A stretch of DNA of 64,000 nucleotides from Rhyacichthys aspro (lineage: Eukaryota; Chordata; Actinopteri; Gobiiformes; Rhyacichthyidae). Below are positions 49,798-61,900 of the stretch, piece after piece (the first letter of the stretch is position 1; every line of letters starts with the position of its first letter). The stretch lies in assembly GCA_036850595.1 (NCBI GenBank), contig CM072158.1, positions 13,097,422-13,161,421 on the forward strand. The letters are read 5' to 3'. The position numbers and the translations under genes are program-made. A model generated the notes under the pieces. It did not search any database. It saw only the letters and a program-made list of their open reading frames with translations, and was not told where the DNA came from.

Positions 49798-51871
49798 ATG
49801 GCCAAGGAAATGAGTCTGTGGTGGGGGTCCGGCTCTCCCCCCTGCTGGAGGGTCATGATCGCTCTGGAGGAGAAGAACCTGCAGGGCTACAACCAAAAAC
49901 TGCTCTCGTTTGAGAAAATGGAGCACAAGTCGCAGGAAGTTTTAGAGTTAAATCCCAGGGGACAGGTAGAGTTTTGACGCTAAAGTCCACTCCATCCTGC
50001 TATAATCGCTAGTGTAGTCACCTCTCATGCAATTAGAGTAGTTTGTTTAATTCATAATGGCTAAAGTAGCTACAAGACCCTTACAAATCCTACAAGTGCT
50101 TCCAGTGTATTGTGGGACATGTAAAAGTGCATCACATATCCTTAATACAATAATCTGTTGCAGAGATGATGAGAGAATAGAAGCCTTTGCAGCAGGACAT
50201 AAGGGACTTTGCCACAAATGTAATCGTGCTTTTTCTTAATGCACCGTGAGTAGACAGTGGTGAACAAAGAATAAATCGCGTATAATCTTCTTAGGCTACT
50301 GTCCAAGTTCGAATAATCCTAATAATGCAACACCAACTGTATTCCAACTTTAACTCATTTTAACTTTTTTTGCAGGTACCTTTTTCGGTACCAACTCAAA
50401 ATCAAAACTATCTTACACTCCTAGTCAGTCAATAAATCAAACTATCTTACACTCTTAGTCAGTCAGCAATTAATCGAATTTTCAACTACGCCTTTCAACG
50501 ATCACAAAACCTATGTAATCGAGAAAAAACGATTATTTATTACGTATTACTTGTTTTCCACGACATTGTGGAAGTGCACTACATTGTCGATCTTATTTAT
50601 TATTTCTGTTTATTTTTTAAGCTATTTTTTATACGTTTGAAGATATTAATTATTTTAATTCACTGTTTTGTTCAGTAAATGCATCATATTTCCAAAGTCA
50701 ATGAGTAATCGTGTAAAATAATTGTGATTTCAATAATGACCAAAATAATTGTGATTATGATTTTTTTTTTCCATAATCGAGCAGACCTACAGGAAACTGT
50801 TGTTAAAATGATAATCTAAAATAAAGCTCTACAACTGCCTCTGTTTCCTTGTCAGCTTCCCACCTTCAAACATGGAGACAACATAGTAAATGAATCCTAT
50901 GCTGCCTGTTTATACCTGGAGGTGAGAAAATCTTTGTTGTTATGTATACTTAACATTTACCCATTATGTAAACGTACAAAAATGTTTTTGTGATGACAGA
51001 GTCAGTTCAAGTCCCAGGGAAATAAGCTGATCCCAGACTGCTCTGCTGAAATGGCCCTCATGTACCAGCGCATGTTCGAGGGGCTGACTTTCTATGAAAA
51101 ACTCAGTAAGACTCTTTATATATTATTATTTGATAGGACACTACACAATTATTTTTTAAATTGTGTTATAATTATATAATGTAATAATTCACAAACACAA
51201 TTAGATCAGTCCAGACTCTGGGGGTTGGGGTTTTCACAATATAACTGATGAATCGCTGCCCCCTTCTGGTGGTTCATAAGTAGGGCATATTTATCATTGT
51301 TATGTCACAAATTAGACCAAAAAGTCATTTTAATCAATCATCTCATATTTCTTCTCAGACGCAGTAATCTACTACAATTGGTTTGTTCCTGAAGAGGAGA
51401 GGCATGACTCAGCTCTGAAGAGAAACAAAGAGGCACTGACCTCTGAACTCCAGCTCTGGGAGGGTTACCTGCAGAAGGTATTGTATACACTACAAATAAA
51501 CACAAAGTTAACATTTGCTGACCTGTTCAGTGTTGTATCTTTTGCCTGTGTTTTTAGTTGGGCTCAGGCTCTTACCTGGCGGGTCAGCACTTTACACTGG
51601 CAGATGTGGCAGTCTTTCCAACAGTGGCTACGCTCTTCAGATTTGGGTAAGTAAAAACTATTTTAGTTGTAATGCTTGAGAAAATATTAATGATTGTTTT
51701 CAATTTAATTGTCTTGATTTGTTGTGGCCCTTTTTTAGGTTATCAGCAGAGCGTTATCCAAGACTGGGAGAGTATCATATTCTGCTAAAGGAGCGACCAA
51801 GCATTAAGGCCAGCTGGCCCCCACACTGGCTGGAGAACCCTAAAGGTCAAGACACACTTAAAGACATTTAA
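49798..51871 (+). CDS. gstr: Glutathione S-transferase rho, copy 2
   Basis: Second rho-class GST, 226 aa, six exons: 49798-49965, 50856-50921, 51000-51105, 51359-51477, 51558-51646, 51739-51871. MAKEMSLWWGSGSPPCWRVMI at the start, cis-proline LPTF (residues 57-60), NES contact (68-70), then a helical domain with SYLAGQHFTLADVAVFP and the YPRLGEYH...RPSIKASWPPHWL end. All splice sites are canonical. It closely resembles copy 1, but exon 5 is one codon longer and the MS residues before MAK are absent. Intron 1 (890 bases) carries a short tandem duplication at 50398-50469. The likely poly(A) signal is AATAAA at 52171-52176. Rho GSTs are known in fish but not in mammals, which supports the teleost origin. 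Confidence 0.93.
50398..50469. repeat. Two-copy tandem repeat in gst copy 2 intron 1
   Basis: The phrase beginning AAATCAAA, with ACTATCTTACACTC and TAGTCAGTCA, occurs twice in succession with few changes. The surrounding intron, up to a stretch ending ATAATCGAGCAGACC near 50790, looks like decayed repeat material, but no element ends could be fixed. Confidence 0.6.
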
Positions 51872-52959
51872 AAGTCTGAAAGAAATGCTCCAAGTCAAGT
51901 TCTTGTGGCTTCAATTAAGTGAACTGTGAGTAAATCAAAGCTGGCAAAATATTAACATTTAAAATCATTAGTTTTAAACTGTTTTAGTGTTAGCTCTTTA
52001 TGTTTGTAATAGTTAGATTTCATGTTGTGTATTTGCACTATTTTTGTAGAATTTGCTTGCTAATATTAGCTCAGCACTTTTAAACCTTGTAAAGCAACTT
52101 GAGCATTTTGACTTCTGTTTCAGAACTAAACAAAATAATGTCAAGAAAGAAAAACTGCACAAATTTTGTTAATAAAATATGTATAATTGCAATATATAAT
52201 ATCCAAAAGATCAACTAAGGTCAGGTGTGTAACATTTAAAGAGACACTAAGACGTGTATTTTTTATTGTGCAATTCATTACAGTACAAATAGAAAGTACA
52301 GTGAACAAATGTTCAAAGGTTATAGGAAAACTTTCCAGTCTATGACATAGCAGCATATTATGGCACTCCTTAGACAGAGTATAAATGATTACTAGAAGTC
52401 TTTATCTCATCATTCAACTACACAGTCAAATGAAAGTGGCTCTAACATAATTAATAAAGTACTTAATTTTAGACTATTTGGTCAATGTGATTGTTTTTCA
52501 TTTTTACCTTTACTGAGTTTAAGGTAATAACATTTACATATGTATCCTAACATCAACACTGAGGTTGTTCCTTAAAGCTGACACAGGCACATTACTTATT
52601 CACATTGCACAGCATCAGCCTTCAGCCTTCCAGTCGAGTCTTTTTGTAGCAGAGGTCATCCCTGCGCCAAGCCGGCTGTACAAGTCTTCTGCTTAAAGCA
52701 CTCTCAGATCTGCAAACCATGTGATTAGCCAAATCTCAGGCGGCATGAAGGTAGTTGGGTTAGCACAGGCACATTCACTGACTTAGTCGCCAACTCCACT
52801 AGTGGTTGTCTGAACAGCAGAGTAAGAGCTGTTCTATAAGGCAACATAAAAATAACCTTGAACATGAAAAGTCTTTTCCCTGAGGAGCACTGCGGCTCAG
52901 CTGAACACACATGCTGAGTGAGGTCAGGGCTACAATAGTGGTGTTGTCCCATGCAACTC
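51872..52959. other. Convergent 3' ends of gst copy 2 and znrf2
   Basis: The two genes run toward each other. A plus-strand AATAAA at 52171-52176 and a minus-strand AATAAA at 52262-52267 suggest 3' UTRs that stop only tens of bases apart. The znrf2 3' UTR would then be about 700 bases. No other gene was seen. Confidence 0.5.
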
Positions 52960-55900
52960 TTAGTCCGTGGGATGTTCTGGACATGAACGATTCACCTCAA
53001 ACCACTCATCTATGCACCTGTAATGGAACCACAGTGCATGTTTGAAAAAAAGGTTAACGACACTTGAAGTATATAACTACAAGCTTAATGTGCTGAACAA
53101 TCTTATTTATACACTCAGACCTATTCAATTTGTAGAATCACATCATCCCTATCACACAAATGTCATAACAGCTTTAAGTTATCCTCTTGTACATTTTTCT
53201 CTGCTGATTATGTTCATTTTTGTTATTGATTTTTTTGACTGCCCATTTTGTCCACCTAAACATTACACTATACACTGATTTTTTTTTTTATATTAGAGTT
53301 AGGGTACCCTTTGTGGTAAATGCAGAGGCAGGGCAGCCTGGCGATGGTGTCTCCTTGCTCCATCTCTTCTAAACAAATGGCACACTCCCCAGAGTCTCTG
53401 GAAAGGATGTCCTCTGGAAAACACAAAACATATGACATTTTCCAGTAGGGCTCTACATTACTGAATATCCAAAAGACACTGAAAAAGGTGAACTGGTAAT
53501 AATTAACAGTAAACAATGTTATCAATGATTTCATCAAAAATCATGGTTTATCCTGGGGGGGGGGGGTTGCACAAATAGATGTACATGTGAAATGCGGCAC
53601 AATTATGTAGTTGCATGGATACTTACTGATCACTAATGTAACTGTGTCTGTAAGAGATAAGTTCCAATAGGTCTCTTAATGATTTGGCTCAAACCTGCCT
53701 TTTTAATGAACCTCTACCTTTATACAATAAATAATAACATGTGCTCTATGCACCCCACACCCAGTACATACTGTTGTAGGTGAGGCGTGTTTTGCAGAAA
53801 CACATTAGCAAGTGCTTCTCTATCTCATCCGAAGCCATAAACTTGGAGCACACAGGACAGTGGAAGCCTGGGAGGAAACAAACAAAGGAAGAAATGAGGA
53901 CCCAGATGTCCCAACATGTCTCATAACCTTTTATTGATGTGTACACACGGCAGTCGTGGGACTGTGGGCTTGTGCTTGATCTTATACAGGCCTCTGACCT
54001 GACACCATCATGTATTAGCCTAGTCTCTGTATACGGTAAATAGTCTGTTACAATCCCTACACCTAATAACAGTGTTGTAACCATGCATTCAAACATGCCT
54101 GTTTAGACAATGGTTACTTCTTCTTTTTTATAGTTTAAATAAACATTTTACATTGTGGTCACTTTAAATGTATAGCATTAGAATCTGTTTGCTATCTTTG
54201 ATATTGCATTTATTCATTGGCAATGTACAGCTTAACATTGCACATTACATACACGTTATGTCATCAAGAGACACTGTACCATATGTCATGGTTATGCTGT
54301 TGACAAAAACTTTAAATACAATGACATCTGATGACGTGATATCCCCATCAAATCAATTAGTGAAAAAACACTGACAAATTAGTTTTTTATCAATACAGTC
54401 TAGTAAAGGATTCTTGTAACTGGATTCTAAAACATTTGTGTATGTTTTCTAGGCCCTTTGGGGCCTTGCAGTAACATGTCTCACATGCTTGGATTGCATA
54501 AAGAAGAGCAACTTGAGGTTGCCTACTGCAAGTCTGTTGGTCTGTTCTGAAGCGAGACAAAAACAGTTTATCTAATGACACAGAGACAGCTAATGCTGAA
54601 ATCTTTGAAAGTATCTTGTTATTTAATGTTCTCAAAAAAACAAAAATCACACATGAACATCTGCAGTATTATAAAGTTGATTGATTGCCATGTGTCATCA
54701 GAAGGTTTACCAGGGCAGGGGGTGAAGTGAGATATATTTACAGTCTGTTTAGCCTTGAAACACCTCAAGTAAAAACTACATTATATAAGCAGCTCTGCTG
54801 TGAACCTAGTTTTTGTGTCATATGTTTGTTATTGTTGAAGAGATGGGGCAAGTGTGCAGATGCATGTCAGGTTCACACACCATGAGTCTGCCGGGCAAAG
54901 GTAATTGATGAGGATTGATGATTACACTTCCTCATTGGCTAACAACAGAATAGGTCTTATCAGTAGTTCATTATCAGAGGAAAGTAAATTTAATGATTTG
55001 TATTGCGTAAAACAGGCAGTCGGGACTTAATAGTAAACGGAGTTAGTTCTGTTTAAAATTAGTTGAAAGATTCATCTGTAAAAATTATATAAGCTTTTTG
55101 TCCAAACAGAAAAAGACCGTGTCCTTTGTTCTAACAAGTTCAATTAGCTGGATGTTGTACATGTCTGCTGCTTTTTGTGGCTGTTTTGGCTTCTAGCTTG
55201 ATGTCTTGTTGATAGCAAATCCTTGTTATGAAAGAGGTCTTGGGGCCAGAATACAGTGTTGAAACTGTTATTTAGTGAAATCTTCACTGTTTAAAAACCT
55301 GGGTTTAGTAAGTGTGTATCAGGCAATGTGTAACCAGCAGGAAGCTCTTATCGCCTGACCTACATAATGCACTCTTCTCTGGTAGAGAGGGAGAGAGAGA
55401 AAAACAGGCCAGTTTTGTAAAACAGAGAAGACTGAAAACTGGTACAAGTACAGTACAAGCTACCTGTGGCTGCACACAACAGAGTGCTTCTGAGTTTTTC
55501 TGACATATTACCGACAGATCAAGATGGAAAATTACAGGGCAACTCTGAAAACAAAGTGTCATTTTAGTGTTAAAAACTTATGCTGCATCTGGTAAGATAA
55601 TGATTTTTAACCATAAAGCACTTAAACAAACAAAAGAGTGTAATGTAGTTCCTATCACGTAACATGCAAAATCATATAAAATGTATTCAGTAGATAGAAA
55701 ATAAAGATATAATGTTTACCGGTGCTCCATATTATCTTTAATGAATGTTGACTGTCCTAAAGATAACTCTACAGACAAAAACACCACCGACACAATAAGT
55801 TACTGGTTTCAAAGCATTAACATAGGACCCACCAAGAGTAAAGACTGAAGCTAGCCCTGAATATGTGTTAAATGTCTAAAGGACTTTGCTATAGATTGTT

Positions 55901-56601
55901 ACTGTCATACTTTCCCCAGTAAAATACTTGTTATAATAACTGAGGATGTATATTCTTCCTTGTAATGCTGTTAGAAAGTATACATTATAGTTTTTTTCTT
56001 TGTTTGTCCTTTTGTTCCTTTTATTTCTTTAACACGTATACTTTCTATGAAAACAAATAAATATATAGGGCATTCTCTTTGCTTTTAGGGCTCTCTACTC
56101 CATGGGCCCTTGTGAGACTGTTTTGTTATGCCTCTGGGAGATATGTCAATGATAAATAGCCCATAGCGCTATAAGGCAACAGCACTCTTTCCTTATTTGT
56201 TTTCCCAGCACCAACTTATTATAGTTGTATAATTTAATGGCCTTGGAGAGCACCTATTCCGTTCATCGTTAGCCCCTCTTACCTCCCAGCAGGTGAGGGT
56301 TGAGCTGAGCCGGCAAGGAGCCTATGAACAGCCTGTGGCCCTCGGGGGGAACCTCGTGGTCACCATCTGTGCCATCCAGACTCTGGCTGAATACGTGAGA
56401 GTTTGCCCTACCGGCTGGTATGCTGAGCCCAGAGCCGGCAGGACCTCCTCCAGTGTACCGGATCCGAGGGCCGTCCGGGCCGTTTGTGTATCTAAAGCCC
56501 GCAATTCTGTCTCCACCGCTGGGGTTTCCAGACGGAAGGTCGGAGCTGGAATAAGCCCGAGTCCTGCCATCGAACACTGGGCTGCTCTGTTTGCCTCCCA
56601 T
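52960..56601 (-). CDS. znrf2: ZNRF2, zinc and RING finger E3 ubiquitin ligase
   Basis: Membrane-bound E3 ubiquitin ligase found on endosomal, lysosomal and presynaptic membranes in mammals. Four exons, 192 aa: 56601-56283, 53867-53772, 53413-53308, 53017-52960. MGGKQSS gives a Gly2 N-myristoylation site. GRTRAYSSSDLPSG and RLFIGSLPAQLNPHLLGG identify ZNRF2 rather than ZNRF1. Exon 2 holds the zinc finger (CPVCSKFMASDEIEKHLLMC). Exons 3-4 hold the RING, from CAICLEE through GDTIARLPCLCIYHKGCIDEW to RSCPEHPTD at the end. It is shorter than the 242-aa human protein because the low-complexity N-terminal part is reduced. Splice phases are consistent throughout. It lies downstream of mturn on the same strand, as in human. 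The fish a or b copy is not determined. Confidence 0.94.
53555..53566. repeat. Poly(G) run of 12 in znrf2 intron 2
   Basis: Twelve consecutive G on the plus strand (C on the transcript strand). Simple sequence with no known function. Confidence 0.95.
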
Positions 56602-57670
56602 GTTGTTTCACTGTGCTCTTCTCCCGTTTTGATTTTATCAACTTTTAGTCACGACCCATGATCTTGAGTCACAAAGCGCCGAGCTCAACAAACAAAGACA
56701 GCCCCACAACAATAGAGATCACGAATGCTCCGACTCTTTACAGTTTCATGGTGCGCGCTGTGCGTAAAGTGCGCACTCACGGTCGCACAATTTCTAAATG
56801 GTGGTTGTTTTCTTAACACAGCTCTTCCTTTTCTCTACGACTGCCACATACAGAGCCTGATAAATCTTTTCACTCCAGGTTCTTCAACTGCCTCGCTGCA
56901 AAATACAGAACTGTTGACCCTAAGCTTGTCTGGTTCAAGTTTGTTTTTGTGATCAACTGTGTCTGCCTTGAAAGAAAAATAAAGCAAGGATGGCCCTCCT
57001 CCCATAATAAGTTCCGTCAATGTACCACATGTTTAACGGAAGTTTCCCTTCAAAGTAAAATTCACGATATGCCCACTCCAAAGACATTTGGTGCAATTAT
57101 AACAAAATCATGAGTTTCTAATGTGTTTTTATTGCTGGGCCATTCTAATGGCTTCTTCCATTGCGCTCTGTGAAGCTTTAAATTACAACTTTTCAATGTA
57201 GACTAATTCAAATTGTCATTTTAGGCAATTATCTAAATCACTGAACACATATAAATCTGTTCTTGTGGCTCTTACTAACAGAGCTGTGTAATAGGCTATA
57301 GGCTACCTGCACATGTGTAGGCATACCGCCTGTTTGCTGAAAGATGCATAAGTAGCCTATATGCACTGTAAAATGTATAAAATAATATGTGTAAAATTTG
57401 TATCTTTATTTGTCAGTTCAATTGTTCAAGTATGCGCACTTTGGCAACAGGCCACCACTTTTATTTTGAAATCTCCGCTTTGCTCCTCAGTATTTACCTT
57501 GACGTCTCTTTGCGTGGACACGTCAGGTGGGACGTGACGTCAAACTCAGCAGCAGCAGCGGGCGGTGGGTCGGCGGCGCTCTGTGTGATATGAGAAGCCC
57601 TCCATGTTTGGCGCTTTGTGTTCCATTAACTTCAGTCGAATAAAAAAAACACATGGAGCCATGGAAGCAA
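56602..57670. promoter_or_regulatory. znrf2 upstream region
   Basis: About 1.07 kb from the znrf2 start codon to the end of the mturn transcript. It should contain the znrf2 5' UTR and promoter. The part near 57480-57600 is CpG-rich and carries clustered CRE-type motifs listed separately. No coding exon was seen. Confidence 0.5.
57500..57542. promoter_or_regulatory. CRE/ATF-type motif cluster
   Basis: TGACGTCT at 57500-57507, a half-site CGTCA at 57521-57525 and a full palindromic CRE TGACGTCA at 57535-57542 lie within 43 bases of CpG-rich sequence. This is the binding site of CREB/ATF factors. Position suggests control of znrf2 (about 0.9 kb upstream of its ATG), which is inference. Confidence 0.45.
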
Positions 57671-58984
57671 ACGTTCTTTTGACACCTTTATTGAACAACC
57701 TCACGCACACATCTGAGGACAAACAGAAAACTCACTGCTGGAGGAACACTTAATAAATAGGATTATAAAGACAAACATTTACAAGCCAAAGGAAACAGGC
57801 CAAACCAATCTGTAAAACAGTCATGTCAACAGCATGTTTTGGTCAAAAGGGGTCTGAAGCATTGCAGTGCACTGGATGTGACGTACAACAACACACTGTG
57901 ATAGTAGAATAAACAGGGTATAGGCTCACAACATGTGTTCTTTTTCGCATGACACCATTCAGAGTTATAGGTGTGCACCCATCAAACATTTGTTTCAGGA
58001 AATAGTGGATAGATTCACTGCATGGCAACATAGTTACTTGGGCTAATTTCAGGAAGTTCTCCTACTAGATTGTTAAAGAAAATAGGGCAAAGAGTGAACC
58101 ACCAACCAGGAAGACTACAGGACAATAGAGCTGAGGTGTCATGTGACAGTGAGACACCCAAACTGGGAAGCGCTTTAGCTGCAGCGTGGGCCTTTGTTGT
58201 CATATGATAGTCACTGAAAGGTCCTCTTATCCAAATCTGTTAAGTCAATTATAAACATTAAGAGCCACATTATAATCTCAAGAAATGAGCCATTCTACAG
58301 TAAAGCTGCACATGTTTTTCACAAACGGAGCAAATATGTACAACTGCATATTGGAGCATACCAGACAGTTGCAGGCCTCAAACAGCCACCTGGATCTACG
58401 TCATAACTACCCCTTTTGTTCCCGCCAGCTTTCCCTCTGCCAAGTGGAAATTTCTACCACACTTTGTTGTCTTTTTCTTGCTTGGGTGTCACTACAGTTG
58501 CTCTATGAAGCCACCAACCGTCACCTTTTACCCACTCACTCTTTATCTTTCCCTAGTGTAGCATCTGAGTCAACAGACAGCCACAGAAAGCAGGTTATCT
58601 CTCACATTGATCTCCAAATCCACACAGGAAGTGTGTATTGCTGTACCATCTGACTGCATTTCTGCAAAACAAAGCCAGCGGAGACTGATGTAATATTGCT
58701 GTGCTGTGTAACTTTAACTAACCAGATGGTGAATGATTATGATAGTTGCATTGTACATGGCTGCTGCTCACGTAGCCCACTTGTGTATGTGTCTGTATGT
58801 GTGTGTAGGGGTCAACACAGCACAACAAAGTGCACCCCTTGGAAAGCAAAGCAGCAGAGACATTCAAGAACATATTTTTAGTGAGTTGAACATGTGTTTG
58901 TTTGTGTAAAATTGTGTGGATGCTGCTTGTTGTATATTTGGGCTGATGAGCAGGTCCTCAACTTAAGCCTCCACTCCAGACTCT
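57660..58984 (-). other. mturn: mturn 3' UTR
   Basis: About 1.3 kb of sequence after the mturn stop codon, ending at AATAAA on the minus strand (57687-57692). Open frames here have no recognisable product. A long 3' UTR fits a gene under post-transcriptional control, but no specific site was identified. Confidence 0.55.
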
Positions 58985-61900
58985 TCATTGCTGACTGACT
59001 CCCATCTGCTGGTGGTCAGGCCCCGGTTCCCCCTCCATGTCAGCGTGGTAATGCTCAAAACTGTCATCATCTATGTCAGGGAGACCCAGGAGCTGGCAGG
59101 GATAGAGACAAGATGGGTTTGCAACTTTCCTCTCAGTCAAAGTGAAAATGGTTACAAGTTAGCTTTACATGTAATCTTGAACATTAAAATGTTAGAATGT
59201 GCTGCAGCAGAGTGGACATAATGTATCAATGAGTGGACAAGTAAGCACAGGTCACTGCATTGTTTTTGATCTAACTATTCACTGTGTGAAAAATGACTTG
59301 CTTTGTTTCTTACAGGCCTAAAGGACATGAAGACCTTCTCCAGCACCTCGGGCAGAGTCTTCTTCCCGCAGGACGAAATGTAGTCCTGGGCCATCTGCAG
59401 GAAGGGAAGACAGTCCTCGCTCTCACTCCATACATGCTGTACACAAAGACACACAAATACAGGGTGTATTAGTATTAATTAATTAATTAATTAATGATTG
59501 TGTTGCAACAATTTATTTCCATAATATCACTGTATGCACAGTGAGCTATACCTAACTGTTACATTAAAAACCTCACTGGCTGATTTCGGTTTTTTGTATG
59601 CTACTGTGTAAAAAAATTACAAACAGTTAACAAACAGTTATGAAGCTATGCTACTAGTGTGGCTTTAAACTTGTGTAAGTGTGTACACTGCAGTATCATC
59701 ATACACTTAGTTATACTAGATCAAATACAATTAATATTTCTCAATGTATGTGTGTGGTTTGCAGCCTTGCCTCATAGCAAGAGGCAGAATTATCATAATA
59801 GGTTTAAGGCCTGCACACAACATTTGAGGAGGGGGTGTATAAAAATCTTCTGGAATACACACAAATGTCGAGGTCAAGTTAGTTAAGCTATGCAGCATAT
59901 ACTATTGACGGAGATGCAGAGAGAGTTCACATATTCTGAAATAGTATGTCTTTTAGAATAGTGTTGAGTTACAATATGTGTGAGGCCAATAAAAAAGTCC
60001 TTATCAGATGTAGGCCTCTGATTGATTTAAACTTCCTCATTAGTGCACATTGCCAGTCACTTACTGTATATTCTGATAAAGAGGCTGTTTCAGAAGGACA
60101 ACTGGAACAGGTCCAGTCATGCAGTCAATAGGCCGCCTCTCAGATTACATTAGGTAATGCTCTCAGTTGTACTTGGCCATCTGTGTAAGATGACATTCTG
60201 TACAGATGAGCATACCATGGTCATGTCAAATTTGTATTAGTTGAGGTTAGAGTTATTGGTAATAGCCAGGCTTCAGGGAGAGTTTTGGGAGTCACATGAG
60301 AGCCTTGTGAACTAGCCAGAGGTGGAAATGCTGCTAAGTAGAGGCATTGCTTAATCTCCCTGCCTTGATTGTTGGGATAGTTACAGTATGACACTAACAA
60401 AGACTAGACCTGGGTGTGTCTCCAGAACTGGTAATTCCTTCCTTTTCCCCTTAGCACATCTGACAAAGCTCCAAGCTCAATGAAAACCGATTTAAGAAGT
60501 GTTTGACAGCTGCTGAACTTAGAATCACAAAACCTGGCTGTCCAAATATAACAAAGACGTACACTGGTTTGGACAAAAAAATGAACACGGTGTCTCATTG
60601 TTGTGGAACTGAGCATAGTGCGCCCTCTTGTGGAAAAACCAAAAAACAAGGCAAGATAAGCAGTGTGAAAGAGAAAAGGCACCATGTGAGACTGCCTGCT
60701 GATAGCTGTATTGATTGGTCTGAAAGTAACCAGATCTCAGCAGGCTTAAAGAGAGATAGTTGTTCAAGCTAATCGGAGAGAGCCGTGTGTGTGTGTGTAT
60801 GCATGTGCACAGTGGCTGCAGACAATGTTCACAAAGAGCTGATAAGAAAATGGTGGTAAGAGACAAAGGAACATATAGTCCAGGCCGTCTGTCAGTGCAA
60901 CACCCTGTAGCATTAATGTGAATACAATGAGATGAATGCAATGTGAATGGAATATATTATAAAAGGCTATGTATCATGTATGTGCATGTATGTTTTGTTG
61001 TTTATATGCACATGACTGTAATTCAATTCAGATCATTTTTGTCCATAACATTTATTATTTCCAGCCTTTTGTGCAGGTCCAATTTCACAACAGATATAAT
61101 AATGGTATCACTGGACAGCAGCAGTGCTTCCCACCTTTGTTTTACATAGACAGTCTCTGTGTGTACTCATTCAGCCAAACTTCACTGAAAGTGATTACAT
61201 GTTCACAGAGTGTAGAGGCGAGCGGCCCACACCACAAGTCACTAGGTTACGTGTGTGTGGCGTTATGGACACATGTTCTCTTATAAAGGAGCCCAGTGCT
61301 CCAAACGGAGGAGGCAAGAAATTCTTTATTTGCCATAAATATCCATTTGAGACAGTCATGGGACTGCACCTGTGACACCTGATCATGTCAGTTTCACTTT
61401 TTATACAGGGCAGAACAAGAAGAACTCAGTGTAGGGCCCTACAGTGGCTGGACGAACAAAGTTACAAACAATAAAATAGCTTTATGTAAAACCTGTTGGA
61501 TGGCAATTTTTTTGCCCTTATCCTATTATTATATATTATGTATATTAAATGATCAACATGAAGTTTATTTCAATAGCTTTTAGCTACAAACGGTTGAGGA
61601 GGCCTGTGTAACAGAGAAGCTTTTTTCTCCTCAGCTCATATTACAAAAACTGTATGACAGAAAATTACATTATGGCCATGATGTTAAAACTGTGCTTTTT
61701 TATAAGATTATTTTATTGTATGTTCAAGTGCTGTTGAGGAATGCATTTGTTCTGTCTCAGAGCATAGCGTGCATGAACTCAGAAGCCTCTAATGCAGTTT
61801 TATATGGCTCTACTGAGTGATTATGTAATTTAATTGCCATTCCTATGACATGACTCTCACTGGAATACAAGGTGTGTTTGATTCTGCACATATAAAAGTG

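Noticed and set aside
50057..50239. Small open frame with several Cys residues in gst copy 2 intron 1
   Set aside because: The Cys pattern does not match a known finger and the frame lies wholly inside an intron.
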